DNA from: Halovivax limisalsi | GTDB taxonomy: Archaea > Halobacteriota > Halobacteria > Halobacteriales > Natrialbaceae | Assembly: GCF_023093535.1 (NCBI RefSeq) | Contig: NZ_CP095757.1 | Location: forward strand, 806,001-870,000 | Direction of reading: 5' to 3' | Length of the DNA: 64,000 nt | Shown here: one piece after another, positions 34,240 through 43,927 of the stretch | Layout: the number at the start of each line of letters is the position of its first letter | Numbering within the stretch: position 1 is the first letter of the stretch | Program-made: the position numbers and the translations under genes | Notes under the pieces: model-generated | Database searches by the model: none | Seen by the model: only the letters and a program-made list of their open reading frames with translations | What the model was told of the DNA's origin: nothing

Positions 34240-34824
34240 TTAGACGCCTGGAACCCGGCCGTCAATTCCGACCCGAACGACACCGTTGCGCTGGACGAGA
34301 ACGCCGAAGCCGAGCAGCGTCACCGCCAGAACGGTATCGTTCGTGCCCCCATTGCTTCTGGTCTCGTCGTCGAGAGTGAACGTGATCGATCGCAGCGTCG
34401 CATTCGAGCCGGCGAGTCGGTCGACCGTCTCCTCGGGCACCCCTTGAACGGCACCATCGACGGTGAACGAGAGCACGCCGTAGGTGGGGTCGGCCCCGTT
34501 CGGACCGTCGTCGGTCGTCGACTCGAGCGCGGTCGCCTCCGACGGGACCGCGTCGGTACCGGCCGGTTCGATACCGACGTCCGCGTCTTCGAGTCGGAGC
34601 GTCGCCGGTCCGGTGAGATCGATCGGAACCGGGCGTTCGTCCTCGACCGTGAGTGTTACCGTCGTCGGTCGCAGGGTCCGCCCTGCCACCGCCGCCATCT
34701 TCGATTCGGTTACCGTGAGGTTGCCCTCGGCGACGAACTCGATTCGATCCCGGGACACCGTCTCGATCCGTTCGTCAGTCAGGCGGGCGGTTTCGTGCTC
34801 GTCGAACCGAATTGTGAGGCTCAT
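34240..34824 (-). CDS. Hypothetical beta-rich haloarchaeal protein
   Basis: 194 residues. It begins MSLTIRFDEHETARLTDERIETVSRDRIEFVAEGNLTVTES, alternating strands that suggest a beta-sandwich or antiparallel barrel. An acidic linker (about 95-120) precedes more strands (YGVLSFTVDGAVQGV, LRSITFTLDDE) and a hydrophobic end (LAVTLLGFGVLV). No signal peptide, metal motif or named domain. The ATG at 34824 is chosen because sequence further upstream is Pro/Arg-rich. Function unknown. Confidence 0.5.
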   Translation of the reverse strand: MSLTIRFDEHETARLTDERIETVSRDRIEFVAEGNLTVTESKMAAVAGRTLRPTTVTLTVEDERPVPIDLTGPATLRLEDADVGIEPAGTDAVPSEATALESTTDDGPNGADPTYGVLSFTVDGAVQGVPEETVDRLAGSNATLRSITFTLDDETRSNGGTNDTVLAVTLLGFGVLVQRNGVVRVGIDGRVPGV

Positions 34825-35123
34825 CGACTTGCATTTGGTAGCACACCGCACAGCACCAAATAGCGCCGGGGAAAGCGGCCGGGTGTGACACGTCGACGGG
34901 AGGATCGAAGAATCTGATGGGTGCGTTGCAGGCGGCGATATCGGCCGCTTCGTTGGGTCGCGCCCGCTGCTAACCGTCGGCCGTTCTTCGCGGGGGAATG
35001 CACCCCGCCGCGCGTCGGCGGCCGCCCCCGGCGGAGGGAACCGAGGACCGGTCGGAGCAACCAACGATAGCGAGTGTCACGAGATGCGGAAGGACTATCA
35101 CCGCTGGCACCCTGGTTTCTCCA

Positions 35124-35465
35124 ATGCAACCTTCGCAAACAACCGAAGCGAGCGGCCTGTCTACCGTCGTCAACGTCGTGGCGATCACCCTCGGGGCGCT
35201 CGTGTCTCTCTTCGGCGTCCTGCTCCTTCCCGCCTCTCTCCTCGGCGGTATCCACGTCGCGGCCATCGGCCTTTCGCTGGCCGCGGCCGGCGTCTTCGGT
35301 ACCGACTGGGCCCGCGACCGGTGGGAACTATCCTCACCCACCCAGCGGCGACTGGTTGCGGGATTCCTCGCACTGGGTCTCGTCCTCCTGGTCCTCTTCG
35401 TCGTGATCAACGGGATGACCGTCGACGGGCCCATGCCGGTCACCGGTACCGAGAGCAGCTCCTGA
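35124..35465 (+). CDS. Small three-helix membrane protein
   Basis: 113 residues. Hydrophobic helices at about 13-35, 38-58 and 78-98, separated by a basic-acidic loop (DWARDRWELSSPTQRR). The GC-rich frame, acidic cytoplasmic loop and intact membrane helices argue for a real gene. No family recognised; haloarchaea carry many such unknown membrane proteins. Confidence 0.55.
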   Translation: MQPSQTTEASGLSTVVNVVAITLGALVSLFGVLLLPASLLGGIHVAAIGLSLAAAGVFGTDWARDRWELSSPTQRRLVAGFLALGLVLLVLFVVINGMTVDGPMPVTGTESSS

Positions 35466-35652
35466 GTGCGGACCGTTCGTATTCGTGTGGACGATCCGGA
35501 TCGACTCTCGCAGATTCCGTGCCGTCGGATGCGTTCACTCGCCGGTGGGCCCTGTGAGCCGTTGCCGGGCCAACTGGCGCTCGTACGGCGGCCGCCGGCG
35601 GCCTTGCGTGTCCCGGGTCAGGGGTTAGTCGGCGTCGGTGCCACTACCGAAT

Positions 35653-35871
35653 ATGGTTATCTCGAAACTCCTCGGCTCGAAGGCGACGCGATCGCTGACG
35701 GTCGTCTCGGCGCTCAACCAGGCCCGACGGGCGCTGCAGCGCGGTCGACGACTCCGGGCGGCGGCCTACCTGGGACTGGCAGTCCTCGCCTGGAAGTGGA
35801 CCGTCATCAGTCTGGCGACGCAGGGCATCCTTCGCGTCGCTCGCGGCGGGACGGAGACGCAGCCGAGTTGA
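35653..35871 (+). CDS. Very small basic membrane-associated protein
   Basis: 72 residues. It has an amphipathic basic region (KATRSLTVVSALNQARRALQRGRRLR) followed by one hydrophobic helix (AAAYLGLAVLAWKWTVISLAT). A GTG 15 bp upstream is an alternative start. Such short basic single-helix proteins occur in haloarchaea without known function. Confidence 0.45.
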   Translation: MVISKLLGSKATRSLTVVSALNQARRALQRGRRLRAAAYLGLAVLAWKWTVISLATQGILRVARGGTETQPS

Positions 35872-36094
35872 GGTGAGAGGGCCGGTTCAGCGGCGGTTGG
35901 ATCTGTCGTCGTCCCGTTTCGGATCATTCACGGCTGGTCCCATCGCGGCGGAACCCCGGCGTCAGGGCCCGCCGCCAGCGACCGATCGCTCCACTGTTTC
36001 CCGGCTCTGCAACTTTCGGTGTATCGCGTCTGCGGTCCGGCCATTCGATTATTGCACCAGAAACAATACGAAAGTTAGTGACCTGTGGCCGGTC

Positions 36095-37453
36095 ATGGCG
36101 AAAGAAAATCACCGCTCGAAACGAGACGAAGCCGACCGACACGAGTCGACCGCCGGAATCACGATCACGAACAACCGTGTGATCCGGTTACTCGTCACGA
36201 ACAAGGCCGTCCAGCACGCCGTCAACCTGTGTACGGTGGCGATCTTCTTCTATGCGATCTACCGGGCCGCGGTCGGACCCGCGGATGCGGGGGCGAATTT
36301 CGGCAGCGTGGTGTTTTTCGACCTCTGGTGGGCGCCCGTGATGGTGTTCAGCCTCCTCTTGCTCGGGCGGATCTGGTGCTACGCGTGCCCGCTCGGAGCG
36401 ATCGTGCGATTCACGCAGCGGTTCGGGCTGCGACGACACTTCCCGATGTACACCCGCAAACGGGTGGTACTCGGCCTGCCGCTCTCCGTGCTGTCGCTGA
36501 CCGCGCTGACGTTCGCGATCGCGCGGTGGCCCCTGTACAAGGTCGGGGTGGCGTATACGCCCCGACTCATTCCGGCGTACTGGCTGACGATCCTCGGCGT
36601 CGCGGTCGCGGTCAGCCTGGTGTACCGGCGCCAGGCCTTCTGCCGGTACGTCTGCCCCATAACGGGCGTGATGAGCGTCGCCTCGAAGTTCTCGCCGTTC
36701 GAGATCGCCCAGAACCGGGCGACCGGCGTCCAGTGTGCCACGCTCGAGTACGAAAGCGACTTCCTGAGCACCGACCGACGGTGTACCGCCTGCATGGCGT
36801 GTACGGCCGGCCAGCCCGAGGAGGACGTCGAACTCCGGTTTCGCTGGCCGGGCGCGGCGGTGCTCACGGAGCGAATCCCGCTCGTCGACGAGGCGATCGT
36901 CGCGCTCGTCATCTGGGCCGTCTTCCCGATCGACCACGTGCTGGGAGACGCCGTCGAGGAGACCGCGTTCGTCGATAGCCTCCCGGGCTTGCTCACCCCG
37001 ACCGCGGCGTACCTCGTCAGCATCGCGGCGACGATCCTTGTCTTTACGGCGGTCAACCGGCTGGCGAGCGAGTGGAGCGGGGTCGACTGGACGGCCTCAT
37101 ACACCAAGTTCGGACTGGCGTACGCGCCCCTCGGGCTCATGTTCACGCTCGGGAGTCACGCCATCGGCGGGCTGCTCGAAGACGGCGGGCGCGCGCTGAA
37201 CGTGTTCTTCGACGGTCTGGGCGTCCCGCTCTCGCTTCCCACGGGCGCGAGCCCGGCGGTCGTCGCCGCCTGGGACGAGTTCGTCCGCACCGGCTGGCTG
37301 TGGCTCGCCGTCCTCTGGAGTGCTCTGATCGCCTGGCAGGTGGCGCGGACGATGACCGACTCGACCACCCGGGCGTTGAAGGCGTTCCTGCCGCACCTCG
37401 CCCTGATGATCGGCAGCACCGCCGTCGTCGCCGTCGCCCTCGCGTCGCACTGA
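36095..37453 (+). CDS. Polytopic membrane iron-sulfur protein (NapH/NosR-like fold)
   Basis: 452 residues with about ten membrane helices. Cys motifs sit at cytoplasmic loops: LGRIWCYACPLGAIVRF (about 98-114), AFCRYVCPITGVMSV (about 186-200) and RRCTACMACTAGQPEEDV (about 226-243). These resemble the C-x3-CP clusters and ferredoxin motif of NapH and NosR membrane electron-transfer proteins, but the first is C-x2-CP and the ferredoxin-like motif has only three close Cys. The second half adds further helices not typical of NapH. A role in moving electrons at the membrane is inferred; the partner is not in the window. Confidence 0.7.
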   Translation: MAKENHRSKRDEADRHESTAGITITNNRVIRLLVTNKAVQHAVNLCTVAIFFYAIYRAAVGPADAGANFGSVVFFDLWWAPVMVFSLLLLGRIWCYACPLGAIVRFTQRFGLRRHFPMYTRKRVVLGLPLSVLSLTALTFAIARWPLYKVGVAYTPRLIPAYWLTILGVAVAVSLVYRRQAFCRYVCPITGVMSVASKFSPFEIAQNRATGVQCATLEYESDFLSTDRRCTACMACTAGQPEEDVELRFRWPGAAVLTERIPLVDEAIVALVIWAVFPIDHVLGDAVEETAFVDSLPGLLTPTAAYLVSIAATILVFTAVNRLASEWSGVDWTASYTKFGLAYAPLGLMFTLGSHAIGGLLEDGGRALNVFFDGLGVPLSLPTGASPAVVAAWDEFVRTGWLWLAVLWSALIAWQVARTMTDSTTRALKAFLPHLALMIGSTAVVAVALASH

Positions 37454-37565
37454 CGCCGTTCTACCGCGATCCGACGAACGGCTCCGTCGAGCGCGCGCCC
37501 ACGCGACGGTCCGCAATTCCGGTGCGCGCTCAGGGCGCCGACGGCCCCAGCCAGGAGAACACGCC

Positions 37566-38150
37566 TCATCCCGCGACGCGGTCGGCCACGGACGGTTCGT
37601 CCGGGGCGTCGCCGTACTCGTACTCCGCGTCCGGATCCTCGACGCCTTCGGTGCGCGAGCCGACCCAGGCGCCGAGCGAGAGCCCGTAGACGAGGTGGGC
37701 GGCGTGAAAGAGCGCCAGCTCGTCCGCGTCGAGCTCGAACCCGAGCAGTTCCTTCAGGAGAAACTGCGAGCCGACGGCCGAGAGGACCATCCCGAAGACC
37801 GACCCCCAGAGGAGTCCCCGCTGCTCGGCGCCGATCGCCTCTTCCGCGTCCTGCAGGGCGAAGAGCCCGCCGAAGACCGCGCCGGCGCTCGTCCCGTAGC
37901 CGAGGTGTAACAGCAGGCCGGCGAGTTCGTGATCGTCTGGTTCCCCGCCGCCGACGTACGCGGCGTAGAAGTGCGCCGACGGCGGCAACGACCGCAGGAT
38001 GGGCAATCGGAAGGCGGTCATGATGCACGTCGCGACGAAGCCGGCCTGCAGGCCGCGGACGCTCGCCGCCGCGGCGTGAGCGAGGCGGGAGGACTCCGCG
38101 GGCGACTCGCGGCGGGCGACCGTCCGAATGCGACCCGGTACCTTTGCCAT
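37566..38150 (-). CDS. Polytopic membrane protein, YagU/DUF1440-like
   Basis: 194 residues. After a basic N-terminus there are four hydrophobic helices (about 30-50, 80-105, 115-135 and 148-170). HLGYGTSAGAVFGGLFAL, with its small-residue helix packing, and HLVYGLSLGAWVG recall DUF1440/YagU membrane proteins, which are linked to acid stress in enteric bacteria; similarity is loose. The acidic tail is cytoplasmic. Function unknown. Confidence 0.55.
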   Translation of the reverse strand: MAKVPGRIRTVARRESPAESSRLAHAAAASVRGLQAGFVATCIMTAFRLPILRSLPPSAHFYAAYVGGGEPDDHELAGLLLHLGYGTSAGAVFGGLFALQDAEEAIGAEQRGLLWGSVFGMVLSAVGSQFLLKELLGFELDADELALFHAAHLVYGLSLGAWVGSRTEGVEDPDAEYEYGDAPDEPSVADRVAG

Positions 38151-38539
38151 ACCTCGTTCTCGACGGTCGGGCCCCTAAGGGCCCGGCCTGTCCGTGCCGG
38201 CGGCGCCCGACGTCCGGTCGGCGATCTGTCGGCGGATCGCGGGACGGCGACGTTCCCAGCGGGCGGGAATCTGGTGGCGGTTTTTCACGGCCTCGATTCC
38301 CCGGTGCTAGAGAGGACCACGCAATCAGGTGCGGGCATCCCACTACACGCGAATGATCGAACCACAACCTCCATCTAGCGGACGCGAATCGGGACGGAAA
38401 CCGACCCCCGCGGACGGTCGATCGATCCCGCAGACGGCGGTGGCGGATCGAGGCGGAACCGAATTCACCCGGACGACCGATCGACGGCGCTCGAGAGCCG
38501 ACGACACCGACGCCGGGCTCCGACGGCGCGCGAGGTTCG
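38151..38539. other. 389-bp stretch without a supported gene
   Basis: A short plus-strand frame at 38329-38547 runs into the next start codon, but its Arg/Ser/Pro composition is unlike the neighbours, so I do not call it. The region probably holds promoters for the divergent genes on each side. Confidence 0.35.
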
Positions 38540-38836
38540 ATGAGTGACCGCACGACGCGGGAGCGGCTCGAACTGCGCATCCTCGCGGCGGTCGCGGATC
38601 GACCGCCGGCCCACGCGGTGGACCTGTCCGAGTCGCTCGACGAACACCCGGTCACCGTCGACGAGGCGTGCGTCCGACTGCACCGGAACGGCGCGCTCAC
38701 GACCGCCGCCAGCGGGCTGTTCACGATCACGGAGCGCGGCGAACGACGGCTCGATCGGGCCGGACTGGCCGACGATCGACGCGTCGATGGCGGCACGGAG
38801 CGTGCGAGCGAGGGCGGATCGCGACGCATCGCCTGA
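38540..38836 (+). CDS. Small winged-helix DNA-binding protein
   Basis: 98 residues. RLELRILAAVADRPPAHAVDLSESLDEHPVTVDEACVRLHRNGALTTAASGLFTITERGERRL is a complete winged helix with the recognition helix (VDEACVRL) and wing (GLFTITERG). The remaining residues are a charged tail. Resembles PhoU- or ArsR-like small haloarchaeal regulators without a ligand domain. Target unknown. Confidence 0.7.
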   Translation: MSDRTTRERLELRILAAVADRPPAHAVDLSESLDEHPVTVDEACVRLHRNGALTTAASGLFTITERGERRLDRAGLADDRRVDGGTERASEGGSRRIA

Positions 38837-38928
38837 GGCCACCGCAGCGCAGTCTCGGCGAGTGGAACCGTGACGCGTCGCCGCGCAGCGAGCTACCCCT
38901 CCGCCGTCGGACCCCGCCGGGGACTCGC

Positions 38929-39603
38929 TCAATTATCGCTCGGCAGCCGGGGTGCTATCACGTCGACCAGCCCGTCCATATCGCGCGTCTGGTACCAGGC
39001 CGTTCCCGGGCCAGTGAACTCGAAGACGAGCCCCTCGCCGCTGAACAGCGTCGACTTGAGCCCGCCGACGCGGCGAGTGGAGAAGTCGACCTCGTCGTCC
39101 CAGGCGATCAGGTTCTCGTTGTCGAGGACGTAGGACTCCCCCGCATCCAGGTCGAGGCGTTCGAGCCCGCCGTAGGCGTCGATGACGGCCGTGCCCGATC
39201 CCCGCAGCGCCAGCGGCACGAGGCTTGCCTCGCCGAGCACCGACTTGAGACCGCCGAACTCGGAATCGATGTCGATCTCGGGCGTCGCCGCGAGAAACGC
39301 CCCGTCGGTCGTGTAGAGCGTCTCGTCGTCGAGTTCCTGCGCCATCACGTCGCCCGGCGTCGGCGGCGCGAACGTGACCTGTCCAGGGCCGCCCTCGGCG
39401 GTGAACGTGTTCGCGACGAGCGATTCGCCGCCCAGCATCGACTTCGCCGAACTGATGATGCCGTCGCGGCTCGTCCCCGTCTCGACGGAAATCGTCGGGG
39501 AGTGGCCGACCATCGCCCCCGGTTCGGCGACGATCGACTCTCCGGTCTCGAGCTGTACGACGAGGTGGGTGAACGACGGTCGATGGGTGAATTCGATTTC
39601 CAT
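38929..39603 (-). CDS. AIM24 / TIGR00266 family protein
   Basis: 224 residues. The beta-rich tryptophan-RNA-binding-attenuator-like fold is recognisable from GESIVAEPGAMVGHSPTISVETG, GGESLVANTFTAEGGPGQVTFAPPTPGDV and the closing GPGTAWYQTRD. AIM24 proteins are widespread in archaea and bacteria; the mitochondrial member affects inner-membrane organisation, but the prokaryotic role is not defined. The ATG at 39603 gives the normal MEIEFTHRPSF start. Confidence 0.88.
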   Translation of the reverse strand: MEIEFTHRPSFTHLVVQLETGESIVAEPGAMVGHSPTISVETGTSRDGIISSAKSMLGGESLVANTFTAEGGPGQVTFAPPTPGDVMAQELDDETLYTTDGAFLAATPEIDIDSEFGGLKSVLGEASLVPLALRGSGTAVIDAYGGLERLDLDAGESYVLDNENLIAWDDEVDFSTRRVGGLKSTLFSGEGLVFEFTGPGTAWYQTRDMDGLVDVIAPRLPSDN

Positions 39604-39868
39604 ACCGATATCACGTCCGTTAGGCCTGCGTTCGAGTCGAGCCAAATAAATCCCCGCTCGTTCGACCGGCGCATCGACCGGAGGCGATACCGCGGCTGTG
39701 GTTTTCCGCCATCCGGCGGATCCCATCGCACGCCCGGCCGATCCGCGCGGCGATGTGGCGCCGATCGACTATCGCGACATTCGCGCGTCTAGAGCAAGCC
39801 GGTTCTCGCCGTTCGACGGCCGGTAAGCGGTTCGGCGCCCGCAGCCGACCTCGACCGCTCGACGACGG

Positions 39869-40033
39869 CTAGAGCCGGTTGCGAAGCTCACCGATCCGCT
39901 CCTCGAGCGCGTCGATCGCATCAGTGACTTCCTGGCGAGCGCTCTCGCTCATCTCGTCGGCTTCGTCGGCCGCCGCGTCGAATCGGTCACGCACTCGCTG
40001 CAGCGCTTCCTCGGCGGTGTTGGAGTCACTCAT
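39869..40033 (-). CDS. 54-residue acidic coiled-coil protein
   Basis: The frame encodes MSDSNTAEEALQRVRDRF, then DAAADEADEMSESARQEVTDAI and DALEERIGELRNRL. The sequence has heptad-like spacing of hydrophobics over most of its length, a haloarchaeal acid-rich composition and no Pro, so it is probably a real small helical protein that dimerises. It lies 91 bp from the tatC gene stop on the same strand. No family is recognised. Confidence 0.6.
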   Translation of the reverse strand: MSDSNTAEEALQRVRDRFDAAADEADEMSESARQEVTDAIDALEERIGELRNRL

Positions 40034-40124
40034 ACGTCCGCCGGGAAGATCGGGGTTCGAGCCCCATTAATCCACTGCCTTTCGAGAACCCTCCCGACCG
40101 ATTTCGCGAGCAGGGCCCGCGGTG

Positions 40125-41336
40125 TCACTCTACGCCGACCCACTTCAGGATGGCGAGCGTCCCTTCGAAGAGCGCGATCATGGTGAGCGCGACGAAGCCG
40201 GCGGCCATCATCGTCGGGTCGATGGTGAACATGAACGCGAGGCCGACGAACGCCGCCCAGAAGTACAGCCGCATCTGGGCGAGCCAGCGCCGCGAGACGA
40301 CGCCCATCATGATCGCGAGCATGATAAAGAGCGGGATCTGGAAGACGATGGCGAGGAACGCGGTGAGGGTGATGACGAGGTTGAAGGTGTCGCCGAGGGC
40401 GTACTGGATCTCGGCGCTGCCCTCCGAGTAGTAGGTGAAGTACTCGAAGAGGACGGGGAGGACGAAGAAGTACGAGAAGAACATGCCGATCGCCGCGAGC
40501 ACGACGCTCGTCGGCACGGCCGCGAGGTAGTACTTGCGCTCGTTCGGGTACAGCCCGGGACGCATGAAGAGGTACGTCTGGTAGACGAACGCCGGGATCG
40601 CGATGATAATCCCGAGTAACCCGGCGACCTTGATCCGCGTCAGCCAGAGTTCGAGCGGGTGATACAGGTGCGGCGGCCACTCCTCGTGCTGAGGGATGGC
40701 GTTCGTCCAGATGATGGTGATCGCGTCCGTCGCGAAGAGGATCCCGATGGCCGTCCCCGTCGCGGCGAACAGCAGGACGACCGCCAGGCGCTGGACCATC
40801 TCCTCGACGTGGTCCGCGAGCGGCATCTCCTCGTCGTCCGGCGGCTTCGAGAACCCGCCGTCGTCGACGCCCGGTAACTCCTGCTCCGGGGACCGATCCG
40901 GCACCCGATCGGCGATGTTGTCCGGGCGGTCGACGTGACCGCCGTCCGCGTCGACGCGCTGGGTCTCGTCGTCGGAGTCGGCGCCGGGGTCCGCGGGAGT
41001 CGAATCGTCGGTCCCGTCGGCCGTGTCGGCGTCGTCGGCCCCGCTGGTCGAATTTGCGCCGTCATTCCCGTCGGAGTCGTCCGGCTCGTCTTCGACGGTC
41101 GTGGAGGCCGTGTCGTCAGGCTCGTCGGACCCGGCGCCAGAATCGTCGGACCCGGCGTCGGGCTTCGATCCGTCGTCGGCGGTTGCCGAGGTCGCCTCGT
41201 CCGGTTCCGACGCGGCCTCGGTCGGCTCCGACGCCGCGTCGTCCGGTGCGGCGGCTGACGAGTCCGTTCCCGACGCGCCCTCGCGCGGCTCGTCGGGGCC
41301 GTCATCGGCCGTCGGCTCGTCCCGCTCGCCCGGCAT
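40125..41336 (-). CDS. tatC: TatC, single-domain twin-arginine translocase subunit (TatCo type)
   Basis: 403 residues. Residues 1-160 are an extremely acidic Asp/Ser/Thr/Glu-rich extension. The TatC core follows: MPLADHVEEMVQRL, six membrane helices, LYPNERKYYLAAVP, FNLVITLTAFLAIVFQIPLF and FTIDPTMMAAGFVAL. TatC recognises twin-arginine signal peptides. Haloarchaea use Tat as a main export route, and several Tat substrates are encoded in this window (10864, 28166, 47872). It is divergent from the fused TatC gene at 41496, as in Haloferax. Confidence 0.95.
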   Translation of the reverse strand: MPGERDEPTADDGPDEPREGASGTDSSAAAPDDAASEPTEAASEPDEATSATADDGSKPDAGSDDSGAGSDEPDDTASTTVEDEPDDSDGNDGANSTSGADDADTADGTDDSTPADPGADSDDETQRVDADGGHVDRPDNIADRVPDRSPEQELPGVDDGGFSKPPDDEEMPLADHVEEMVQRLAVVLLFAATGTAIGILFATDAITIIWTNAIPQHEEWPPHLYHPLELWLTRIKVAGLLGIIIAIPAFVYQTYLFMRPGLYPNERKYYLAAVPTSVVLAAIGMFFSYFFVLPVLFEYFTYYSEGSAEIQYALGDTFNLVITLTAFLAIVFQIPLFIMLAIMMGVVSRRWLAQMRLYFWAAFVGLAFMFTIDPTMMAAGFVALTMIALFEGTLAILKWVGVE

Positions 41337-41495
41337 CTATCCTCACTTGTCTCGGGGCCAGTTATAGGCCTTTTTCTTACGGTGGAGGCGAGCCACTGAG
41401 AACGTCCGACCACCGGCGCCGTACGCGTTCGACCGACGCGGATCCCGTAGACTCGAAAGGTTGATAACTGGAAGAAAGGTAGGGCCTCACAGTCA

Positions 41496-43823
41496 ATGAG
41501 TTCCGTCGTCGACGAGGACACGGCCCGCGCGGTTCAGTCCGGCCGGGAAACCGTCGGTTCGATGATCTCCTCGGCCCAGGGCGACCTCCAGAAGATCTTC
41601 GTCGTCTTCCTCGTCGGCTTCCTGGGGACGTTCTACACCCTGCGGATCTGGATCTGGGACTTCCTGCGGGCGACCGCCAAGGCGGAGATGAACGACACGC
41701 TCGCGGGGGCGACCGACCTCATCACCCGGACGCCGTTCGAGGTCATCCTCCTGCAGGCGAAGATCGGCCTGCTCTTCGGCGTCATCGTCGCGATTCCGGC
41801 GTTCGTCTACTTCTCGCGGGACGCGATTCGCCGGCGGGGGTATCAGAGCGCCGTCCCGGTCTCGAAGTGGTTCGTCGCGGCGTTCGTCGCCGCCTCGCTC
41901 TCGCTGTTCTCGATCGGCGTCGTCTACGCGTACGGCGTCTTCTTTCCGTTCACCTTCCAGTTCCTGGGCTCGATCGCCTACAGCGCGGGCGTCAAGCCCA
42001 GCTGGGGGATCACCGAGTTCACCGAGTTCGTCGCCTTGCTGACGATCTCGTTCGGCCTTGCGGCGCAGTTGCCGCTGTTCATGGGCGTCTTCTCCTACAC
42101 GGAGATCGTCCCCTACGAGACCTTCCGCGACAAGTGGCGCCACGCGATCGTCGCGATCTCGGTCTTCGGCGCGCTGTTCTCGCCGCCGGATCCGTTCACG
42201 TTGATCATGTGGGCCGCGCCGCTCGTCCTGCTCTACGGCTTCAGCCTCGGCCTCGCGAAGCTGATCGCGAACACGCGCCGTCGCGGGGCGGCGGAGGTCG
42301 GCAGCGGCGTCGAACACGTCAAGCGCCGCCTGCTGCAGTTCGTCGCGGTCGTGATCGCGACCATGCTGGTCGTCGTGGGAGCGCTCTACGCCGGTATCCG
42401 CGAACTGATCGCGACCGAAGTCATTCCGCGACTACCGTCGGCGCTGACGCCCACGGAGCCGACGTACTTCGACCGGCTGGTGATCGAACACGGCGAACTC
42501 GGGATGATCGCCGTCGGCCTGCTGGTCGCGCTCGGGGTCGGCGTCCTCATCCTGGGCGTTTTGACGATTCAGGTGCTGCGCACGCCGATCTACCCGCGCG
42601 AGACTCAGCTGATGACCGCGGAGACGGCCGCCGACGTCGACTTCGACGTCCTCGACGTCGAGGACGTCGAACGCGTGCCGGCGCCGGTCTTCGCCAGCAT
42701 GTCCGAGGACGCCATGATGGACGTCGCCCGCGACGCGATGCTCGAAGACGACCGGGAGAAGGCCCAGGCCATCATCGACCGCTACGACGCCATCGATTCG
42801 GGCGAGGCGGGTGCCGAAGGGGCCGGGGCGGCTGCCGCCGGCGGCGCGGCCGATGCGGCGGGCGCCGACGAATCCGAGAGCGTCTTCGCGAGCACGGCGG
42901 CCGGCGTCCTCGATCCCTTCACCGAGGAGGAGACCACCGAGGAGGACATCGGCGGCTACGCCTACGACCTGGCGTTCATCGTGGACAGCCTGACCTCGCG
43001 GCTCATCTACATCGTCGGCCTCTTCATGGCCGTCCTCGTCGGCGTCTTCGGCTGGCTCTACGTCGGCGGGATCGGGGACGCGCTGGTGACGTTCGTCGAC
43101 CAGGTCCCGGAGTCGGTCATCACCGAGATGGCGTCCCAGCAGGGTGTCGACCCGAGTAATTTCGACACGACGACCGCCCTCCTGCAGGAGCTCGGCTTCG
43201 TCATCGCCCTCCACCCCGTCGAAGTGCTGATCTTCATCGTGAAGGTCTCGACGCTCGCGGCGATCGTCGCCGTCCTCCCGCTGGTCCTGTACTTCGCCTG
43301 GCCGGCGGCCAAAGAGCGCGGCCTCGCCCGCGGGGATCGCCGCCTCTTCCTCGTCTGGGGTGGCTCCCTGGCCCTCGGCTTCGCCGGCGGGCTCGCGGTC
43401 GGCTTCTACTACATCGCCCCGGCGGTCATCTCCTATCTCATCACCGACGCGGTCGCCAACGGGATGGTGATCTCCTACCGCATCAAGAGCCTCTTCTGGC
43501 TGGTCATCTACACCACCGTCGGCGTCGGCTTCCTCGTCAACCTCGTCGTCACGATGGCGCTCTTTCACGTCGGCAACATCGTCTCCTACCGGACGATGCT
43601 CCGGTTCTGGAAGCCGATCGTGGTCTCGATCTGGTTCCTCTCGGCGCTGTTCAGTCCGCGCGGCCTGATCACGATGCTCGCCTTCGCCATCCCGCTGTCG
43701 CTGACGTACGTCCTCGGACTGGCCCTGCTGTACGTCCTGACCGCCGGTGGCCGGCTCTTCGGCGGCGGTGGTGGTCCGACGGCCGACGAGCCCGCGGCGG
43801 AGCCGGCGGATGCGAGCGAGTGA
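41496..43823 (+). CDS. tatC: TatC fused double-domain subunit (TatCt type)
   Basis: 775 residues made of two TatC domains in tandem. The first (about 20-265) has MISSAQGDLQKIFVVF, TPFEVILLQAKIGLL, EFTEFVALLTISFGLAAQLPLF and LFSPPDPFTL; the second (about 500-765) has ALHPVEVLIFIVKV, YRIKSLFWLVIYTTVGVGF and LFSPRGLITML. A variable acidic/Gly/Ala linker with two extra helices separates them. This 14-helix fused form is known only from haloarchaea and works in the Tat pathway with the single TatC encoded divergently. A TATA-like TTGATAAC (41461-41468) lies about 31 bp upstream of the ATG. Confidence 0.95.
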   Translation: MSSVVDEDTARAVQSGRETVGSMISSAQGDLQKIFVVFLVGFLGTFYTLRIWIWDFLRATAKAEMNDTLAGATDLITRTPFEVILLQAKIGLLFGVIVAIPAFVYFSRDAIRRRGYQSAVPVSKWFVAAFVAASLSLFSIGVVYAYGVFFPFTFQFLGSIAYSAGVKPSWGITEFTEFVALLTISFGLAAQLPLFMGVFSYTEIVPYETFRDKWRHAIVAISVFGALFSPPDPFTLIMWAAPLVLLYGFSLGLAKLIANTRRRGAAEVGSGVEHVKRRLLQFVAVVIATMLVVVGALYAGIRELIATEVIPRLPSALTPTEPTYFDRLVIEHGELGMIAVGLLVALGVGVLILGVLTIQVLRTPIYPRETQLMTAETAADVDFDVLDVEDVERVPAPVFASMSEDAMMDVARDAMLEDDREKAQAIIDRYDAIDSGEAGAEGAGAAAAGGAADAAGADESESVFASTAAGVLDPFTEEETTEEDIGGYAYDLAFIVDSLTSRLIYIVGLFMAVLVGVFGWLYVGGIGDALVTFVDQVPESVITEMASQQGVDPSNFDTTTALLQELGFVIALHPVEVLIFIVKVSTLAAIVAVLPLVLYFAWPAAKERGLARGDRRLFLVWGGSLALGFAGGLAVGFYYIAPAVISYLITDAVANGMVISYRIKSLFWLVIYTTVGVGFLVNLVVTMALFHVGNIVSYRTMLRFWKPIVVSIWFLSALFSPRGLITMLAFAIPLSLTYVLGLALLYVLTAGGRLFGGGGGPTADEPAAEPADASE

Positions 43824-43927
43824 CGACGGTTTCGAACAGAGATGGTGGCCGGACGCTCCCATCAGTCTCTGCGCGCGACTGCCGGCTACGAAGTCACACT
43901 TATCCCCGGCCTCGATAATGCTCGCGT

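Noticed and set aside
38329-38547. A 72-codon plus-strand frame overlapping the start of the small winged-helix gene
   Set aside because: Arg/Ser/Pro-rich, no hydrophobic core, unlike neighbouring acidic proteins.
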